From Bacteroidota bacterium (GTDB lineage: Bacteria > Bacteroidota > Bacteroidia > Flavobacteriales_E > Vicingaceae): 64,000 bases of DNA. Shown here in pieces: positions 18,868 to 28,453 of the stretch (position 1 is the stretch's first letter; every line of letters starts with the position of its first letter). The translations under genes and the position numbers were made by a program. The stretch lies in contig JABFGJ010000009.1 in NCBI GenBank assembly GCA_013112545.1, positions 84,971-148,970 of the forward strand. The letters run 5' to 3'. The notes beneath the pieces are model-generated. The model was given only the letters and a program-made list of their open reading frames with translations. It was not told where the DNA came from and ran no database searches.

Positions 18868-19296
18868 TTATTGTTTCTTTAAAAGATCTCGGATTTCAGA
18901 TAGTAAAACCTCCTCTTTTGATGGAGCAGGTGGAGCTGCAGGTGCTGCTGCTTCTTTTTTCTCCAATTTTTCCTTCATGCCGTTATACACTTTTACGACC
19001 ATGAAAATAGCAAAGGCTACAATTAAAAAGGTAATAATTGTATTTAAAAACATTCCATAATTAATAGCTACTTCTGCTACTGCGTCGCCCATTCCTTCAG
19101 CCGACTCAGGAGCCGCTTCTTGAATAACTAGCTTTAAGGCTGCAAAATCAACTCCACCTAAAACTTTTCCAATAGGCGGCATTAGAATATCATTGACTAA
19201 TGATTTTACAATTGCTCCAAAATAAGTGGCCATAATAAGACCTACTGCCATTTCCATGACATTTCCTTTGCTTATAAATTTCTTAAATTCATTCAT
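18868..19296 (-). CDS. mscL: Large-conductance mechanosensitive channel
   Basis: 142-aa channel subunit that opens under extreme membrane tension to release solutes. It starts NEFKKFISKGNVMEMAVGLIMATYFGAIVKSLVNDILMPP in family order (N-terminal helix, then TM1). TM2 is FLNTIITFLIVAFAIFMVVKVYN, and the Lys/Glu cytoplasmic helix ends EVLLSEIRDLLKKQ, matching E. coli. An Ala/Pro stretch (AAAPAAPPAP) links TM2 to the final helix bundle. Length is normal. Single gene with its own terminator. Confidence 0.96.
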   Translation of the reverse strand: MNEFKKFISKGNVMEMAVGLIMATYFGAIVKSLVNDILMPPIGKVLGGVDFAALKLVIQEAAPESAEGMGDAVAEVAINYGMFLNTIITFLIVAFAIFMVVKVYNGMKEKLEKKEAAAPAAPPAPSKEEVLLSEIRDLLKKQ

Positions 19297-19657
19297 GTTT
19301 ATTGTTTTATGTTAATTAATAAAAGTGAAATTAATTTTTTTTCTAAAAACATGGCTAAGAATCCTTTTATAATTGTTAAATCAGACTTTTTTAAAATTTT
19401 TTATAAAAGGGAATGAGTGAATTTAATATCAGAGACCAATAGCAAAGACACTTATATTTGCAATATTGGGACATCTATAGATTTGATTCGTTTTAAAGCT
19501 TACTTTTTTAGGTGTTTTAATAAATAAAAGCATAAAACTACTACATCTTCTGTCAAATAAGCAGTAGTAATATTTGGCATAAGCATTGAATAGAGCTTAG
19601 GACAATTATATTTGAGATAATTGTATTTTTTTAACTGACAAATTGACCTTAATATAT
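19297..19657. other. Intergenic region between mscL and lon
   Basis: 361 bases, AT-rich, divergent genes on each side, so it should carry both promoters. No paired promoter motif, repeat or RNA gene was recognised. Confidence 0.4.
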
Positions 19658-22102
19658 ATGAGTACTTTCCATTTTGATAAATTTTCTTTAGTAAACATTC
19701 TAGACGACGAAGCAGAATTTATTCCCCTAATGACATCAGAAGATGAAGAGGAAATGAATAAAGAGGAGACTCCTGAAATCTTATCCATCTTACCGCTTAG
19801 AAATACAGTGCTTTTTCCAGGAGTTGTCATACCTATAACAGTTGGAAGGGATAAATCCATTAAATTAATTCAAGATGCAAACAAAGGCGACAAAGTCATA
19901 GGAGTTGTTTCGCAAAAAGACGATCAGATTGAAGAACCAAATGCAGAGCACTTACATGAAGTAGGGACGATAGCTAGAATCTTGAAAGTATTTAGAATGC
20001 CGGATGGCAACACTACAGTTATTATTCAAGGTAAAAAAAGGTTTAAAATATTAGAGATTTTGTCAACGGAACCTTATATAAAAGCTAAAATTGCACCTTA
20101 TGATGTTAGTAAAACACCAAAAGACCCTCAATTTGACGCCCTCGTATCTTCTATAAAAGATATGGCTTTAAGGATAATCGAACAATCACCAAACATCCCA
20201 ACTGAAGCTTCTTTTGCTATTAAAAATATTGAAAGTAGTTCATATATGATCAATTTCATTTCATCAAATATGAACGCAGAGGTATCTGAGAAGCAAAAAT
20301 TGCTCAAAGAGCCTGAAATAAGAAAAAGGGCTGAATTGCTTCTTCAGTATATCACCAAGGAAATGAAACTTTTAGAGTTGAAAAATGACATTCAATCTAA
20401 AGTTAAAACTGATATAGACAAGCAACAAAAAGAATACTTCTTGAATCAACAAATGAAGCTAATTCAAGAAGAGCTCGGCGGAAACCCTCAAGATCAAGAA
20501 ATTAAAGAATTTTCAAAAAGAGCTTTAAAAAAGAAGTGGAATAAGGAAGTTAAAACAAGGTTTGAAAAAGAATTGAGTAAACTTCAACGCATGCATTCAG
20601 CGTCAGCTGAATATTCAGTGCAAGTTAACTACATTGAAACCTTATTGGATTTACCTTGGAATGAATGCTCAAAGGACAAATTTGATTTAAAGAAAGCTAA
20701 AGCTATTTTAGATCGAGATCATTACGGTTTAAAAGAAGTGAAAGACAGAATCATAGAGCACTTGGCTGTATTAAAACTGAAAGGCAATATGAAGTCGCCA
20801 ATTCTATGTTTATATGGCCCTCCAGGTGTTGGTAAAACATCACTTGGAAAATCAATTGCTGAAGCAATAGGAAGAAAATACGTTCGAATGTCTTTAGGTG
20901 GCTTAAGAGATGAAGCCGAGGTAAGAGGGCATCGAAAAACGTATATTGGAGCAATGCCAGGTCGAATTTTGCAAAGCTTAAAGAAAGTCAACACTTCAAA
21001 TCCAGTTTTTGTATTGGATGAAATTGATAAAATTGGTACTGGAAATCATAACGGAGACCCTTCATCAGCAATGCTTGAAGTATTAGATCCTGAGCAAAAT
21101 GAAAATTTCTACGATAATTTTGTGGAATTAGATTATGATTTATCTAAAATTCTATTTATTGCAACGGCTAACTCTCTAACTACTATTCAACCTGCTTTAC
21201 GCGATAGAATGGAAATTATTGAAATCAATGGTTATACCTTAGAAGAAAAAGTGCAAATAGCCAAGAAACATTTGATTCCTAAATTAATTTCAGAAAACGG
21301 ACTAAAAACAAAGCAAATATCTATTCCTGAAGATGTAGTCGCTCTTGTTTGTGAAGAATACACTAGAGAATCTGGGGTGAGAAACTTAGAAAAAAGACTT
21401 GCAAAAATTGCTCGATTTGCTGCAAAATCTATTGCAATGGAAGAGAAATACGATACATTAATTAGTAAAGAAAAAGTATTTGAAATATTAGGTCCTGGCC
21501 ATTCAAAAGACAAGTATCAGGGTAATGATGTGGCTGGTGTTGTTACTGGTTTAGCGTGGACACAAGTTGGCGGTGATATTTTGTACATCGAAGTAAGTTT
21601 AAGTAAAGGCAAAGGAAGATTAACACTTACAGGAAATTTAGGTGATGTAATGAAAGAGTCGGCTATGATAGCTTTGGAGTATATTAAAGCCCATGCCGAG
21701 GAATTTGGAATTGTAAACACTGCATTTGAAAATTGGAATGTCCACATTCATGTGCCTGAAGGTGCGACACCAAAAGATGGCCCTTCTGCAGGAATTACGA
21801 TGTTAACCGCCATAGTATCTGCCTTTACACAGCGAAAAGTTAAAAGTAAATTAGCAATGACAGGCGAAATCACTTTAAGAGGAAGGGTGCTACCTGTTGG
21901 TGGAATTAAAGAGAAAATATTAGCTGCTAAAAGAGCTAATATAAACCACATTATACTTTCAATTGACAATAAAAAGGACATCGATCAAATCGATAAAGTT
22001 TATCTCAAAGGACTTAATTTTTCTTATGTTGTTGAGATGAAAGAAGTTATTGGTTTAGCACTTTTAAGCTCAAAAGTTAAGAATGCAGTAAAAATAGGGT
22101 AG
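19658..22102 (+). CDS. lon: ATP-dependent protease Lon
   Basis: 814-aa cytoplasmic AAA+ protease degrading damaged and regulatory proteins. An acidic N-terminal extension ([11 protein letters not shown]) precedes the LAN substrate domain ([17 protein letters not shown]). The Walker A motif is GPPGVGKT (Lys393), followed by Walker [12 protein letters not shown]. The protease site is Ser710 (KDGPSAG) with Lys753 ([11 protein letters not shown]). ATG 19658 (MSTFHFDK) is chosen over a TTG at 19643. Everything expected for a full-length enzyme is present. Confidence 0.97.
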   Translation: MSTFHFDKFSLVNILDDEAEFIPLMTSEDEEEMNKEETPEILSILPLRNTVLFPGVVIPITVGRDKSIKLIQDANKGDKVIGVVSQKDDQIEEPNAEHLHEVGTIARILKVFRMPDGNTTVIIQGKKRFKILEILSTEPYIKAKIAPYDVSKTPKDPQFDALVSSIKDMALRIIEQSPNIPTEASFAIKNIESSSYMINFISSNMNAEVSEKQKLLKEPEIRKRAELLLQYITKEMKLLELKNDIQSKVKTDIDKQQKEYFLNQQMKLIQEELGGNPQDQEIKEFSKRALKKKWNKEVKTRFEKELSKLQRMHSASAEYSVQVNYIETLLDLPWNECSKDKFDLKKAKAILDRDHYGLKEVKDRIIEHLAVLKLKGNMKSPILCLYGPPGVGKTSLGKSIAEAIGRKYVRMSLGGLRDEAEVRGHRKTYIGAMPGRILQSLKKVNTSNPVFVLDEIDKIGTGNHNGDPSSAMLEVLDPEQNENFYDNFVELDYDLSKILFIATANSLTTIQPALRDRMEIIEINGYTLEEKVQIAKKHLIPKLISENGLKTKQISIPEDVVALVCEEYTRESGVRNLEKRLAKIARFAAKSIAMEEKYDTLISKEKVFEILGPGHSKDKYQGNDVAGVVTGLAWTQVGGDILYIEVSLSKGKGRLTLTGNLGDVMKESAMIALEYIKAHAEEFGIVNTAFENWNVHIHVPEGATPKDGPSAGITMLTAIVSAFTQRKVKSKLAMTGEITLRGRVLPVGGIKEKILAAKRANINHIILSIDNKKDIDQIDKVYLKGLNFSYVVEMKEVIGLALLSSKVKNAVKIG

Positions 22103-22104
22103 TA

Positions 22105-22926
22105 TTAATAGGCTCTTAAAAATTGTAAATTACCTTTTACGTCAAATTGCAAGGGTTCATTTCGCTTACTTTTTAAGGCTTTTTGCCAATTTCCGTACAT
22201 TACGTTAGGTAATATTATAAACTTATTTCCAAAATCATTTCGATAGACACTTGCGTTTTCTTTACGATCAACAATACTTTCTGATTCTTCTAAAACAGTG
22301 TTAAAATCAGCTAAGTTATCACCAATTAACATGACAATTTTTTTAGAGTCTATCAAACCATTTCTGCGGTTTGTTTTTTCAGAACTATTATCAGCATCTT
22401 TTAATAAAAATTGATTCGATTCATAGTGTAGATCAAACTTTGCTAAGTTCTTAATAGTATTTTCTAACTCTTCATTATTTCTATTGCTGATAAAAAATAC
22501 CTCTACACCATATTGGGTTATATCTAACAAAAACTCTTTTGCACCAGGTACAAGCTGCGCATCCGCAAGGTTCGACCATTCCATCCATGATTCAGGACTA
22601 TAGTTTGAACCTTCAAGGATTAATCTAGCATTATATGGAGAATTATCTAACACTGTTTCATCAAGGTCTAGCACTACAACTTCATTCCCATCTAACTTTT
22701 CTAATGACAACTTTTCTAAATAATGCCGAGCTGCATTAAAAGCTTGGTAACATAAAGCGTCATATTCAGCTGCTGTTTGTTGCCACAAAACTGCATTTTC
22801 GCTTGGGTCTGATTTTTGACTTGCTTGGTCAGTAATTACATTGTTGTTCGTGGTTGAACTAGTGGTGCTACCACAAGAAACAAGTGCAAAAAACAAAGGA
22901 ATATAGATTAGTCTATTGATTTTCAT
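22105..22926 (-). CDS. 5'-nucleotidase/acid phosphatase, lipoprotein e(P4) family
   Basis: 273-aa HAD-family lipoprotein. The signal peptide with lipobox LVSC (Cys ~18) anchors it to a membrane, probably the outer membrane. The catalytic loop VVLDLDETVLDN carries the nucleophile and acid Asp residues, VFFISNR is motif II, and IVMLIGDNLADF is motif III/IV. e(P4) proteins release phosphate from nucleotides such as NMN. A longer frame to 23061 exists, but the lipoprotein start MKINRL at 22926 fits the family and begins 2 bp after the DUF4249 stop. Confidence 0.9.
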   Translation of the reverse strand: MKINRLIYIPLFFALVSCGSTTSSTTNNNVITDQASQKSDPSENAVLWQQTAAEYDALCYQAFNAARHYLEKLSLEKLDGNEVVVLDLDETVLDNSPYNARLILEGSNYSPESWMEWSNLADAQLVPGAKEFLLDITQYGVEVFFISNRNNEELENTIKNLAKFDLHYESNQFLLKDADNSSEKTNRRNGLIDSKKIVMLIGDNLADFNTVLEESESIVDRKENASVYRNDFGNKFIILPNVMYGNWQKALKSKRNEPLQFDVKGNLQFLRAY

Positions 22927-22927
22927 A

Positions 22928-23803
22928 CTATTGTATAATTTTATAATTTCTACTGATGGAAGATATAGAGAAAACGCCAAGTACATCATTTTGTAAATTT
23001 CCTGCAAGATCTGTAATGGTCGATCTAACATTAGCTGTTGGCGTTGCAAACAATCCTCCATTATTTGCCTGCGAAGATACCTGAATTAAATAATTCCATG
23101 CGTCTTCATTCATACTTAACAATTCCACTGAACAAGAATCTCCTATAATGAAAGGCTCATCTCGATTTGTGATAGAAGCTCTAATGGGCAGAATAAACGT
23201 TAAGCCATCAGCCGCAGGGCCATCAAATGCTGCATCTTGTGAAAGGATAAATTGCGCATATTGTAGCGTATCTATAGGATTTGAATTTTTATAAGCTTTA
23301 ATCCAATAAAAATCTCTACTTCCGTAAAAATCTTTAGCCCAAAACTGTGCGTAATACCCTTCTTCTGATCCTAAATCAGCTTCTTCAAATTCATAAGTAA
23401 TCGAGTCTATAACAGGAACAGGTTTTAGTGTTGACTTGCCTAAATATGTATTGTTTTCATATTCTACTATTAAGCGATATTCAAACCCTATACTGTCTAA
23501 TTTACCCATGCTTGTTGGATTGTAATTGTAATTTCCGTTTCCATCGTTTACAAAAGGATAAACAAGGTTATTGGGCCCTTCAATTTTAACTACTGCATTG
23601 TTAACAGATGGAGTGGGGGCATTTAAAAAATATGCTGCTGACTTTGTAAGCCTAATGCTTTGTATAGTACTATCTGAATTGATAAAGCCATCAATAACTA
23701 ATTGGCTTCTACCATTTTTCAAATCTAAATCAATTACATCTTCACATGAAGAAAAACTAAATGCAATTAAAATAACTGAAATGGTGTATATAATTGTTCT
23801 CAT
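22928..23803 (-). CDS. DUF4249 domain-containing lipoprotein
   Basis: 291-aa exported protein with lipobox FSSC (Cys ~20) followed by EDVIDLDLKNGRSQLVIDGFI, the diagnostic DUF4249 opening. The rest is beta-rich, with a final strand (SISSISRNYKIIQ). DUF4249 proteins are encoded next to TonB-dependent receptors and are thought to be their surface partner, like SusD for SusC. Here the receptor ends 4 bp upstream, so the two form an operon. The ligand is unknown. Confidence 0.9.
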   Translation of the reverse strand: MRTIIYTISVILIAFSFSSCEDVIDLDLKNGRSQLVIDGFINSDSTIQSIRLTKSAAYFLNAPTPSVNNAVVKIEGPNNLVYPFVNDGNGNYNYNPTSMGKLDSIGFEYRLIVEYENNTYLGKSTLKPVPVIDSITYEFEEADLGSEEGYYAQFWAKDFYGSRDFYWIKAYKNSNPIDTLQYAQFILSQDAAFDGPAADGLTFILPIRASITNRDEPFIIGDSCSVELLSMNEDAWNYLIQVSSQANNGGLFATPTANVRSTITDLAGNLQNDVLGVFSISSISRNYKIIQ

Positions 23804-23807
23804 GTTT

Positions 23808-26156
23808 TTAAAAATTAAAATTGTATGAAACTGCAGGAACTAAAGTTCCAATAACTGCATATCGGATTGCATCGGTTTTTCTTGGATTATCTTGGTTTTG
23901 TTCAAAATAGATTGAAAATGGGTTTTTACGACTATACACATTGTAAATAGAGAACACCCATTCGCCTTTCCACTTTCTATCTTCGTTTTTCTTTGGAGTT
24001 AAAGTGGCAGAAATATCCAATCGATGATAGGCTGGTATTCTAAAATTATTTCTCTTATTATCTACATTGTGAGCAACCACAACTCCTTGTATTTCATATC
24101 GATTAGTTGGGAAAGTACCTGGAGTACCGGTAGAATAAACAAAGTTTGCTGAAAATGACCATTTCTTATTTAATTCATATGAATTGACTACACTGAGGTT
24201 ATGCAAGCGATCAAAACGATTTGGATACCAATCTCCGTTACTAATGCCATTAACTTTACGTTCCGATCTTGATAAAGTATAACTAACCCATCCGGTAAGT
24301 TTTCCTGTATTCTTTTTAACATATAATTCTAATCCAAAAGCTCTACCATCGCCTGAAAGCAAATCACCCTCAAGTTGTTCATTAAAAAATATTCGAGCAT
24401 TGTCAATGTAATCTACTTGGTTTTGAAAGTCTTTTGCAAAAACTTCAACTGAGGTTTCGTATTTATTATTTTTAAAATTTCTAAAATATCCAACAGCAAC
24501 TTGGTCAGCTACCTGAGGTTTTACATTGTTCGTGGTTGGCAACCAAATATCAACTGGTGTTGAAGCTATCGTATTAGAAATTAGATGTAAATATTGGGTC
24601 ATTCTATTATAACTAGCTTTAACTGAACTGAATTCGGTTAAATCATATTTCACAGAAAGTCTTGGTTCAAAGAAATTATAATTGGCAATTGATTTGTTTT
24701 TAGCAAAGGATATTTCTTCATCTAGGGGTTTTGTTATTCCGGGAATTGTGTCTCTGTATGTTTGTTTTATTCCTTTACCTAAATATGCAAAATGAGACCA
24801 TCTTAAACCGTAAAGTACACTTGTACGAGCTCCAATTTTCTGTTCATTTAAAATGTAAATACCATTTTCGATACCGTATTTCTCTCGTAAACTAATGTTA
24901 CTAGTTTGCCCATCACTTGCAAAGGTTGCTTGAGCTGGTTTAAAGTCATAATAGATAGATTGTGCACCAAATTTCAAGGTGTTTTTATTGTTCAGGTAAT
25001 AAGAAAAATCAGGTTTGATGCTAGTACTGACTATGCTTGAATTCCAATCGAAATCATCTGCTGGGTCTTCTTCGTCAACTCCAAAAGCATAATCATAATC
25101 GCTATAAAAAGCCGTTAAATTCATGAATAATTTTTCATTGAAAATATGATTCCAACGAGCCGTAGCAGTTGCATTACCCCAGTTAAAGATAAATCCAGAT
25201 CCAAAAACATCTCGGCCAAAATATCCTGATAAAAACAATTTGTTTTTTGCATTTAATTCATAATTCACTTTTGCAGTTAAATCGTAGAAGTAAAATTTTG
25301 TGTTTTTTAAATTCTCATTTAAAAATGGCTTAGCTAAAACGTCAGCATAGGATCTTCTTCCTGCAACAAGGAATGATGCCTTGTCTTTAACAATAGGGCC
25401 TTCAACCGAAAGCCTGCTAAAAATAACTCCAACTCCTCCTGAACCAGTTAATTCTTTTTTATTTCCTTCCTTCATACGGATATCTAGTATTGAAGAAAGC
25501 CTCCCGCCATATTCTGGTGAAATACCACCTTTTATCAATTTTACATTTTTTACCGCATCTGGATTAAACACCGAGAAGAAACCAAATAAGTGAGATGAAT
25601 TATAAACAGGGGCTTCATCTAATAACACAAGGTTTTGGTCAATTCCTCCACCACGCACATTAAATCCAGTACTGCCTTCACCAACAGTAGAAACTCCAGG
25701 TAGCAATAAAATGCTTTTTACAACATCGGCCTCACCCAATAAAGCAGGTATTTTTTTAATAGTCTTAGAGTCAATTTTATTGACACTCATCTCAATACTT
25801 TTAAAGTTATTATCTGCCTTTTCACCAGTTATTTCTACTACGTCTAACTTATTTACGGTTTCGGCTAACTCAATGTTTTTTTGGATGTTTCTTGAAAGAT
25901 CTACTTTAATTGTCTGTTCGTTATACCCTATATAAGAATAACTTACATCATACACGCCTTCGCTAAGCGTTAGGGAATAAAACCCATAAACATTGGCACT
26001 AACTCCAATGGATTTTGATTTTATATAAACGGTAGCTCCAATCAACTCTTCACCAGTTTCAGCTGATTTAACATAGCCACTTATGGTGTATTTTTCTTGT
26101 GAAAAAACTGTAAAGCTTAATAATAAAGTGATGATTAAAATAATTGATTTATTCAT
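23808..26156 (-). CDS. TonB-dependent outer-membrane receptor with carboxypeptidase-like regulatory domain
   Basis: 782-aa receptor. Signal peptide (to ~19), then a CarboxypepD_reg-like domain (YTISGYVKSAETGEELIGATVYI), plug (EADVVKSILLLPGVSTVGEGSTGFNVRGG) and a 22-strand-type barrel ending in AVSYNFNF with terminal Phe. It imports an unidentified ligand across the outer membrane with TonB-ExbBD energy. It is the first gene of the receptor-DUF4249-phosphatase operon. The coupling to an e(P4)-like phosphatase could hint at a phosphorylated substrate, but that is inference. Confidence 0.92.
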   Translation of the reverse strand: MNKSIILIITLLLSFTVFSQEKYTISGYVKSAETGEELIGATVYIKSKSIGVSANVYGFYSLTLSEGVYDVSYSYIGYNEQTIKVDLSRNIQKNIELAETVNKLDVVEITGEKADNNFKSIEMSVNKIDSKTIKKIPALLGEADVVKSILLLPGVSTVGEGSTGFNVRGGGIDQNLVLLDEAPVYNSSHLFGFFSVFNPDAVKNVKLIKGGISPEYGGRLSSILDIRMKEGNKKELTGSGGVGVIFSRLSVEGPIVKDKASFLVAGRRSYADVLAKPFLNENLKNTKFYFYDLTAKVNYELNAKNKLFLSGYFGRDVFGSGFIFNWGNATATARWNHIFNEKLFMNLTAFYSDYDYAFGVDEEDPADDFDWNSSIVSTSIKPDFSYYLNNKNTLKFGAQSIYYDFKPAQATFASDGQTSNISLREKYGIENGIYILNEQKIGARTSVLYGLRWSHFAYLGKGIKQTYRDTIPGITKPLDEEISFAKNKSIANYNFFEPRLSVKYDLTEFSSVKASYNRMTQYLHLISNTIASTPVDIWLPTTNNVKPQVADQVAVGYFRNFKNNKYETSVEVFAKDFQNQVDYIDNARIFFNEQLEGDLLSGDGRAFGLELYVKKNTGKLTGWVSYTLSRSERKVNGISNGDWYPNRFDRLHNLSVVNSYELNKKWSFSANFVYSTGTPGTFPTNRYEIQGVVVAHNVDNKRNNFRIPAYHRLDISATLTPKKNEDRKWKGEWVFSIYNVYSRKNPFSIYFEQNQDNPRKTDAIRYAVIGTLVPAVSYNFNF

Positions 26157-26354
26157 TGAATTTTAATTGTAAAAGATGCCAAATTTAAAAAATAAGGAAA
26201 TAAATAAGTTTAAAGACTAAATATAAAGTGGTGTATGATTGTAGATTAGCAACTTAAATGTGAGGTGTTTATGTGTTTTTTTATGTTGTGCAATAATAAA
26301 CACATACTTTTATATAATGTTTTTCCAAATGCATTTTTTTTATAGTATATATAT

Positions 26355-26388
26355 AAAAAAAACCTTGAGGAAAGCTCAAGGTTTTTTT
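26355..26388. terminator. Strong bidirectional terminator
   Basis: A-run plus CCTTGAG, loop GAAAG, CTCAAGG plus T-run (stem including A/T arms of about 14 bp) lies just 3' of the PLP-enzyme gene on the minus strand. Confidence 0.85.
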
Positions 26389-26408
26389 GTTAGAATAAGG
26401 CTAAAAAA

Positions 26409-27653
26409 TTATATCGCTGCAATTTGTTCAGACTTGTATTCGCCTGCCTCTAATTTCGATTTCACTTTATTAAAAGTATCTATGGTGTATTTAACATCTT
26501 CAAGAGTATGCATTGCAGTTGGAATCAGTCTAAGTATTATTAAACCTTTTGGGATAACAGGATAAACTACAATAGAACAAAATAAATCGTGGTTTTCTCG
26601 CAAATCCAATGTTAGGTTAGTAGCTTCACCTAGACCTCCTTCTAAAATTACTGGAGTAACTTGGGTGTTAGTAGTGCCTATATTAAAACCAGAAGCAACC
26701 AATCCTTCTTGTAAAGCATTAGCTATAGTCCAAAGCTTTTCTCTGAGTTCAGGCATGTTTTTCATCATTTTTAAACGCTTTCTAGCACCTACCACTAAAG
26801 GCATTGGCAAGGATTTAGCGAATATTTGAGAACGCATATTATACCTCAGAAAACGGACTAAATCTTCGTCACCTGCAATAAAAGCACCTATGCTTGCAAA
26901 TGCTTTTGCAAAAGTTCCAAAGTAAACATCTATATCATCTTGAACACCTTGAGCTTCACCAGTACCAGCTCCAGTAGGTCCCATAGTACCAATTCCATGA
27001 GCATCATCTACAAATAACCTGAAATTGTATTTGCTTTTTAAAGCAGCGATTTCTTTCAATTTACCTTGATTTCCACTCATCCCAAAGACTCCTTCGGTAA
27101 TCACTAAAATCGCTCCGTTTTGTTCTTCAGCTAACTTTGTAGCACGCTGCAATTGCTTCTCTAAGTTTTCAATGTCATTATGCTTATATACATATCTTTT
27201 TCCTTGGTGAAGTCTTACTCCATCAATTATGCAAGCATGTGACTCGGCATCATAAACAATTACATCATTACGGTCAACTAAAGCATCAATGGCAGACATG
27301 CAACCTTGGTAGCCAAAATTCAATAAAATTGAATCTTGCTTACTTACATATTCAGCTAATTCTTTTTCTAGTTTTTCGTGAAGGAGAGTGTTGCCAGACA
27401 TCATTCTTGCACCCATAGGATATCCTAATCCCCATTTTTTAGTGGCTTTAGTATCCACTTTTCTGATATCGGGATGATTTGATAAACCAAGGTAGTTGTT
27501 AAGGCTCCACTGTAATACATCTTTTCCTCGAAAAGTCATTCGATTTTTAATTTCTCCTTCTAATTTCGGAAATGTAAAGTAACCGTGACTCTCTTTTGCG
27601 TGCTTTCCTAGTGGTCCAGGGTTTGCAGATATTTTTTCAAATAAATCTTTCAT
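26409..27653 (-). CDS. Alpha-oxoamine synthase, serine palmitoyltransferase/cysteate acyltransferase-like
   Basis: 414-aa PLP-dependent enzyme joining an amino acid (serine or cysteate) to an acyl thioester, the first step of sphingolipid or sulfonolipid (capnine) synthesis in Bacteroidota. Visible marks are SLNNYLGLSNHP, YPMGARMMSGNT, the cofactor-ring His in DAESHACIIDGVR, VDDAHGIGTMG, and the PLP Lys250 in GTFAKAFASIG. ATG 27653 (MKDLFEKI) is the likely start rather than one nine codons upstream. Which amino acid is used cannot be decided from sequence alone. Confidence 0.85.
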   Translation of the reverse strand: MKDLFEKISANPGPLGKHAKESHGYFTFPKLEGEIKNRMTFRGKDVLQWSLNNYLGLSNHPDIRKVDTKATKKWGLGYPMGARMMSGNTLLHEKLEKELAEYVSKQDSILLNFGYQGCMSAIDALVDRNDVIVYDAESHACIIDGVRLHQGKRYVYKHNDIENLEKQLQRATKLAEEQNGAILVITEGVFGMSGNQGKLKEIAALKSKYNFRLFVDDAHGIGTMGPTGAGTGEAQGVQDDIDVYFGTFAKAFASIGAFIAGDEDLVRFLRYNMRSQIFAKSLPMPLVVGARKRLKMMKNMPELREKLWTIANALQEGLVASGFNIGTTNTQVTPVILEGGLGEATNLTLDLRENHDLFCSIVVYPVIPKGLIILRLIPTAMHTLEDVKYTIDTFNKVKSKLEAGEYKSEQIAAI

Positions 27654-27810
27654 TAAATAGTCTTGTTTTAAACAAGACACAAATTTAGCCTAAATTTAGA
27701 TACAGCCAAATTATTCTCTAGGTCTTAGGAAATCTTTTTAATTAACATTTTTGCAAGTAGGAGAGGTGCTTCTCTTCTAAGTACTTGCATACTTTATGGT
27801 AATTTCAAAT

Positions 27811-27840
27811 AAAAAAAGGCACTCTCTCAAGTGCCTTTTT
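27811..27840. terminator. Intrinsic terminator after ssb
   Basis: AAAAAAAGGCACT, loop, AGTGCCTTTTT hairpin lies 20 bp past the ssb stop on the minus strand, and is symmetrical enough to work both ways. Confidence 0.85.
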
Positions 27841-27859
27841 GTGAAGTGGATTGATGCTT

Positions 27860-28198
27860 TTAGTCTTTTCCTCCAAGCATTAGAATCTCACTGATAACAA
27901 CTTCAGTGATGTATTTTTTTACACCTTCCTTGTCTTCATACGATCTGCTGGTTAATTTGCCTTCTATCGCTACTTCACTGCCTTTTTTCAAATACTTCTC
28001 AGCGATTTCTGCGGTTTTTCCCCATGCAACTAGGTTATGCCACTGTGTATCCGATACTTTTTCTCCTTTACTATTCGTATAACGCTCGCTTGTTGCGATT
28101 GATAATTTAGCTAAGGTTTTGCCACCATCTAAATGTTTAACTTCTGGATTCATACCCAAGTGACCGATTAATTGTACTTTGTTTCTTAAATTATTCAT
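27860..28198 (-). CDS. ssb: Single-stranded DNA-binding protein (short, tail-less)
   Basis: 112-aa OB-fold protein, beginning NNLRNKVQLIGHLGMNPEVKHLDGG, with WHNLVAWGKTAEIAEKYLKKGS as the central SSB block. It ends VVISEILMLGGKD directly after the OB fold. The Gly/Pro-rich linker and acidic DDDIPF-type tail that recruit repair proteins are absent. Bacteroidota often carry a second full-length SSB; this one looks like a paralogue for special use. Own terminator and long leader, so monocistronic. Confidence 0.92.
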   Translation of the reverse strand: MNNLRNKVQLIGHLGMNPEVKHLDGGKTLAKLSIATSERYTNSKGEKVSDTQWHNLVAWGKTAEIAEKYLKKGSEVAIEGKLTSRSYEDKEGVKKYITEVVISEILMLGGKD

Positions 28199-28453
28199 GA
28201 TAAATAAGTTTTAGTTAATAAATGTTTTTAAGATTGCCATTGTTTCCAATTGACGGTGCAAATATTCGAACACTTGAAACTACGACTCGGGATTTAAATG
28301 TTTGTAGTCGTTTAAAAGTCGTTTGTAAACGTTTAAAAACGATTTTGTTCTTGATTATTAATAGTTTATCTACAATAGAAAAATTTCAGAAAGGATAAAA
28401 AAAACGCTTATTTCTAAACGTTTATTTTTTTTGGACTCGAATTTACCTTATAG
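28199..28453. other. ssb upstream region with CGTTT-rich repeats
   Basis: 255 bases between the DEAD-box helicase stop and ssb. From 28297 to 28340 the motif (A)GTCGTTT/ACGTTTAAA recurs about five times in both orientations (for example GTAAACGTTTAAAAACG). A weak AAACG...CGTTT stem with T-rich flanks at 28394-28432 may end the helicase message. No gene seen. Confidence 0.4.

Noticed and set aside
20722..21981. Several minus-strand frames inside lon
   Set aside because: They are antisense shadows of a fully conserved lon gene with no family resemblance.
22927..23061. N-terminal extension of the e(P4)-type phosphatase to 23061
   Set aside because: It lies inside the DUF4249 gene in another frame and would precede the lipoprotein signal peptide.
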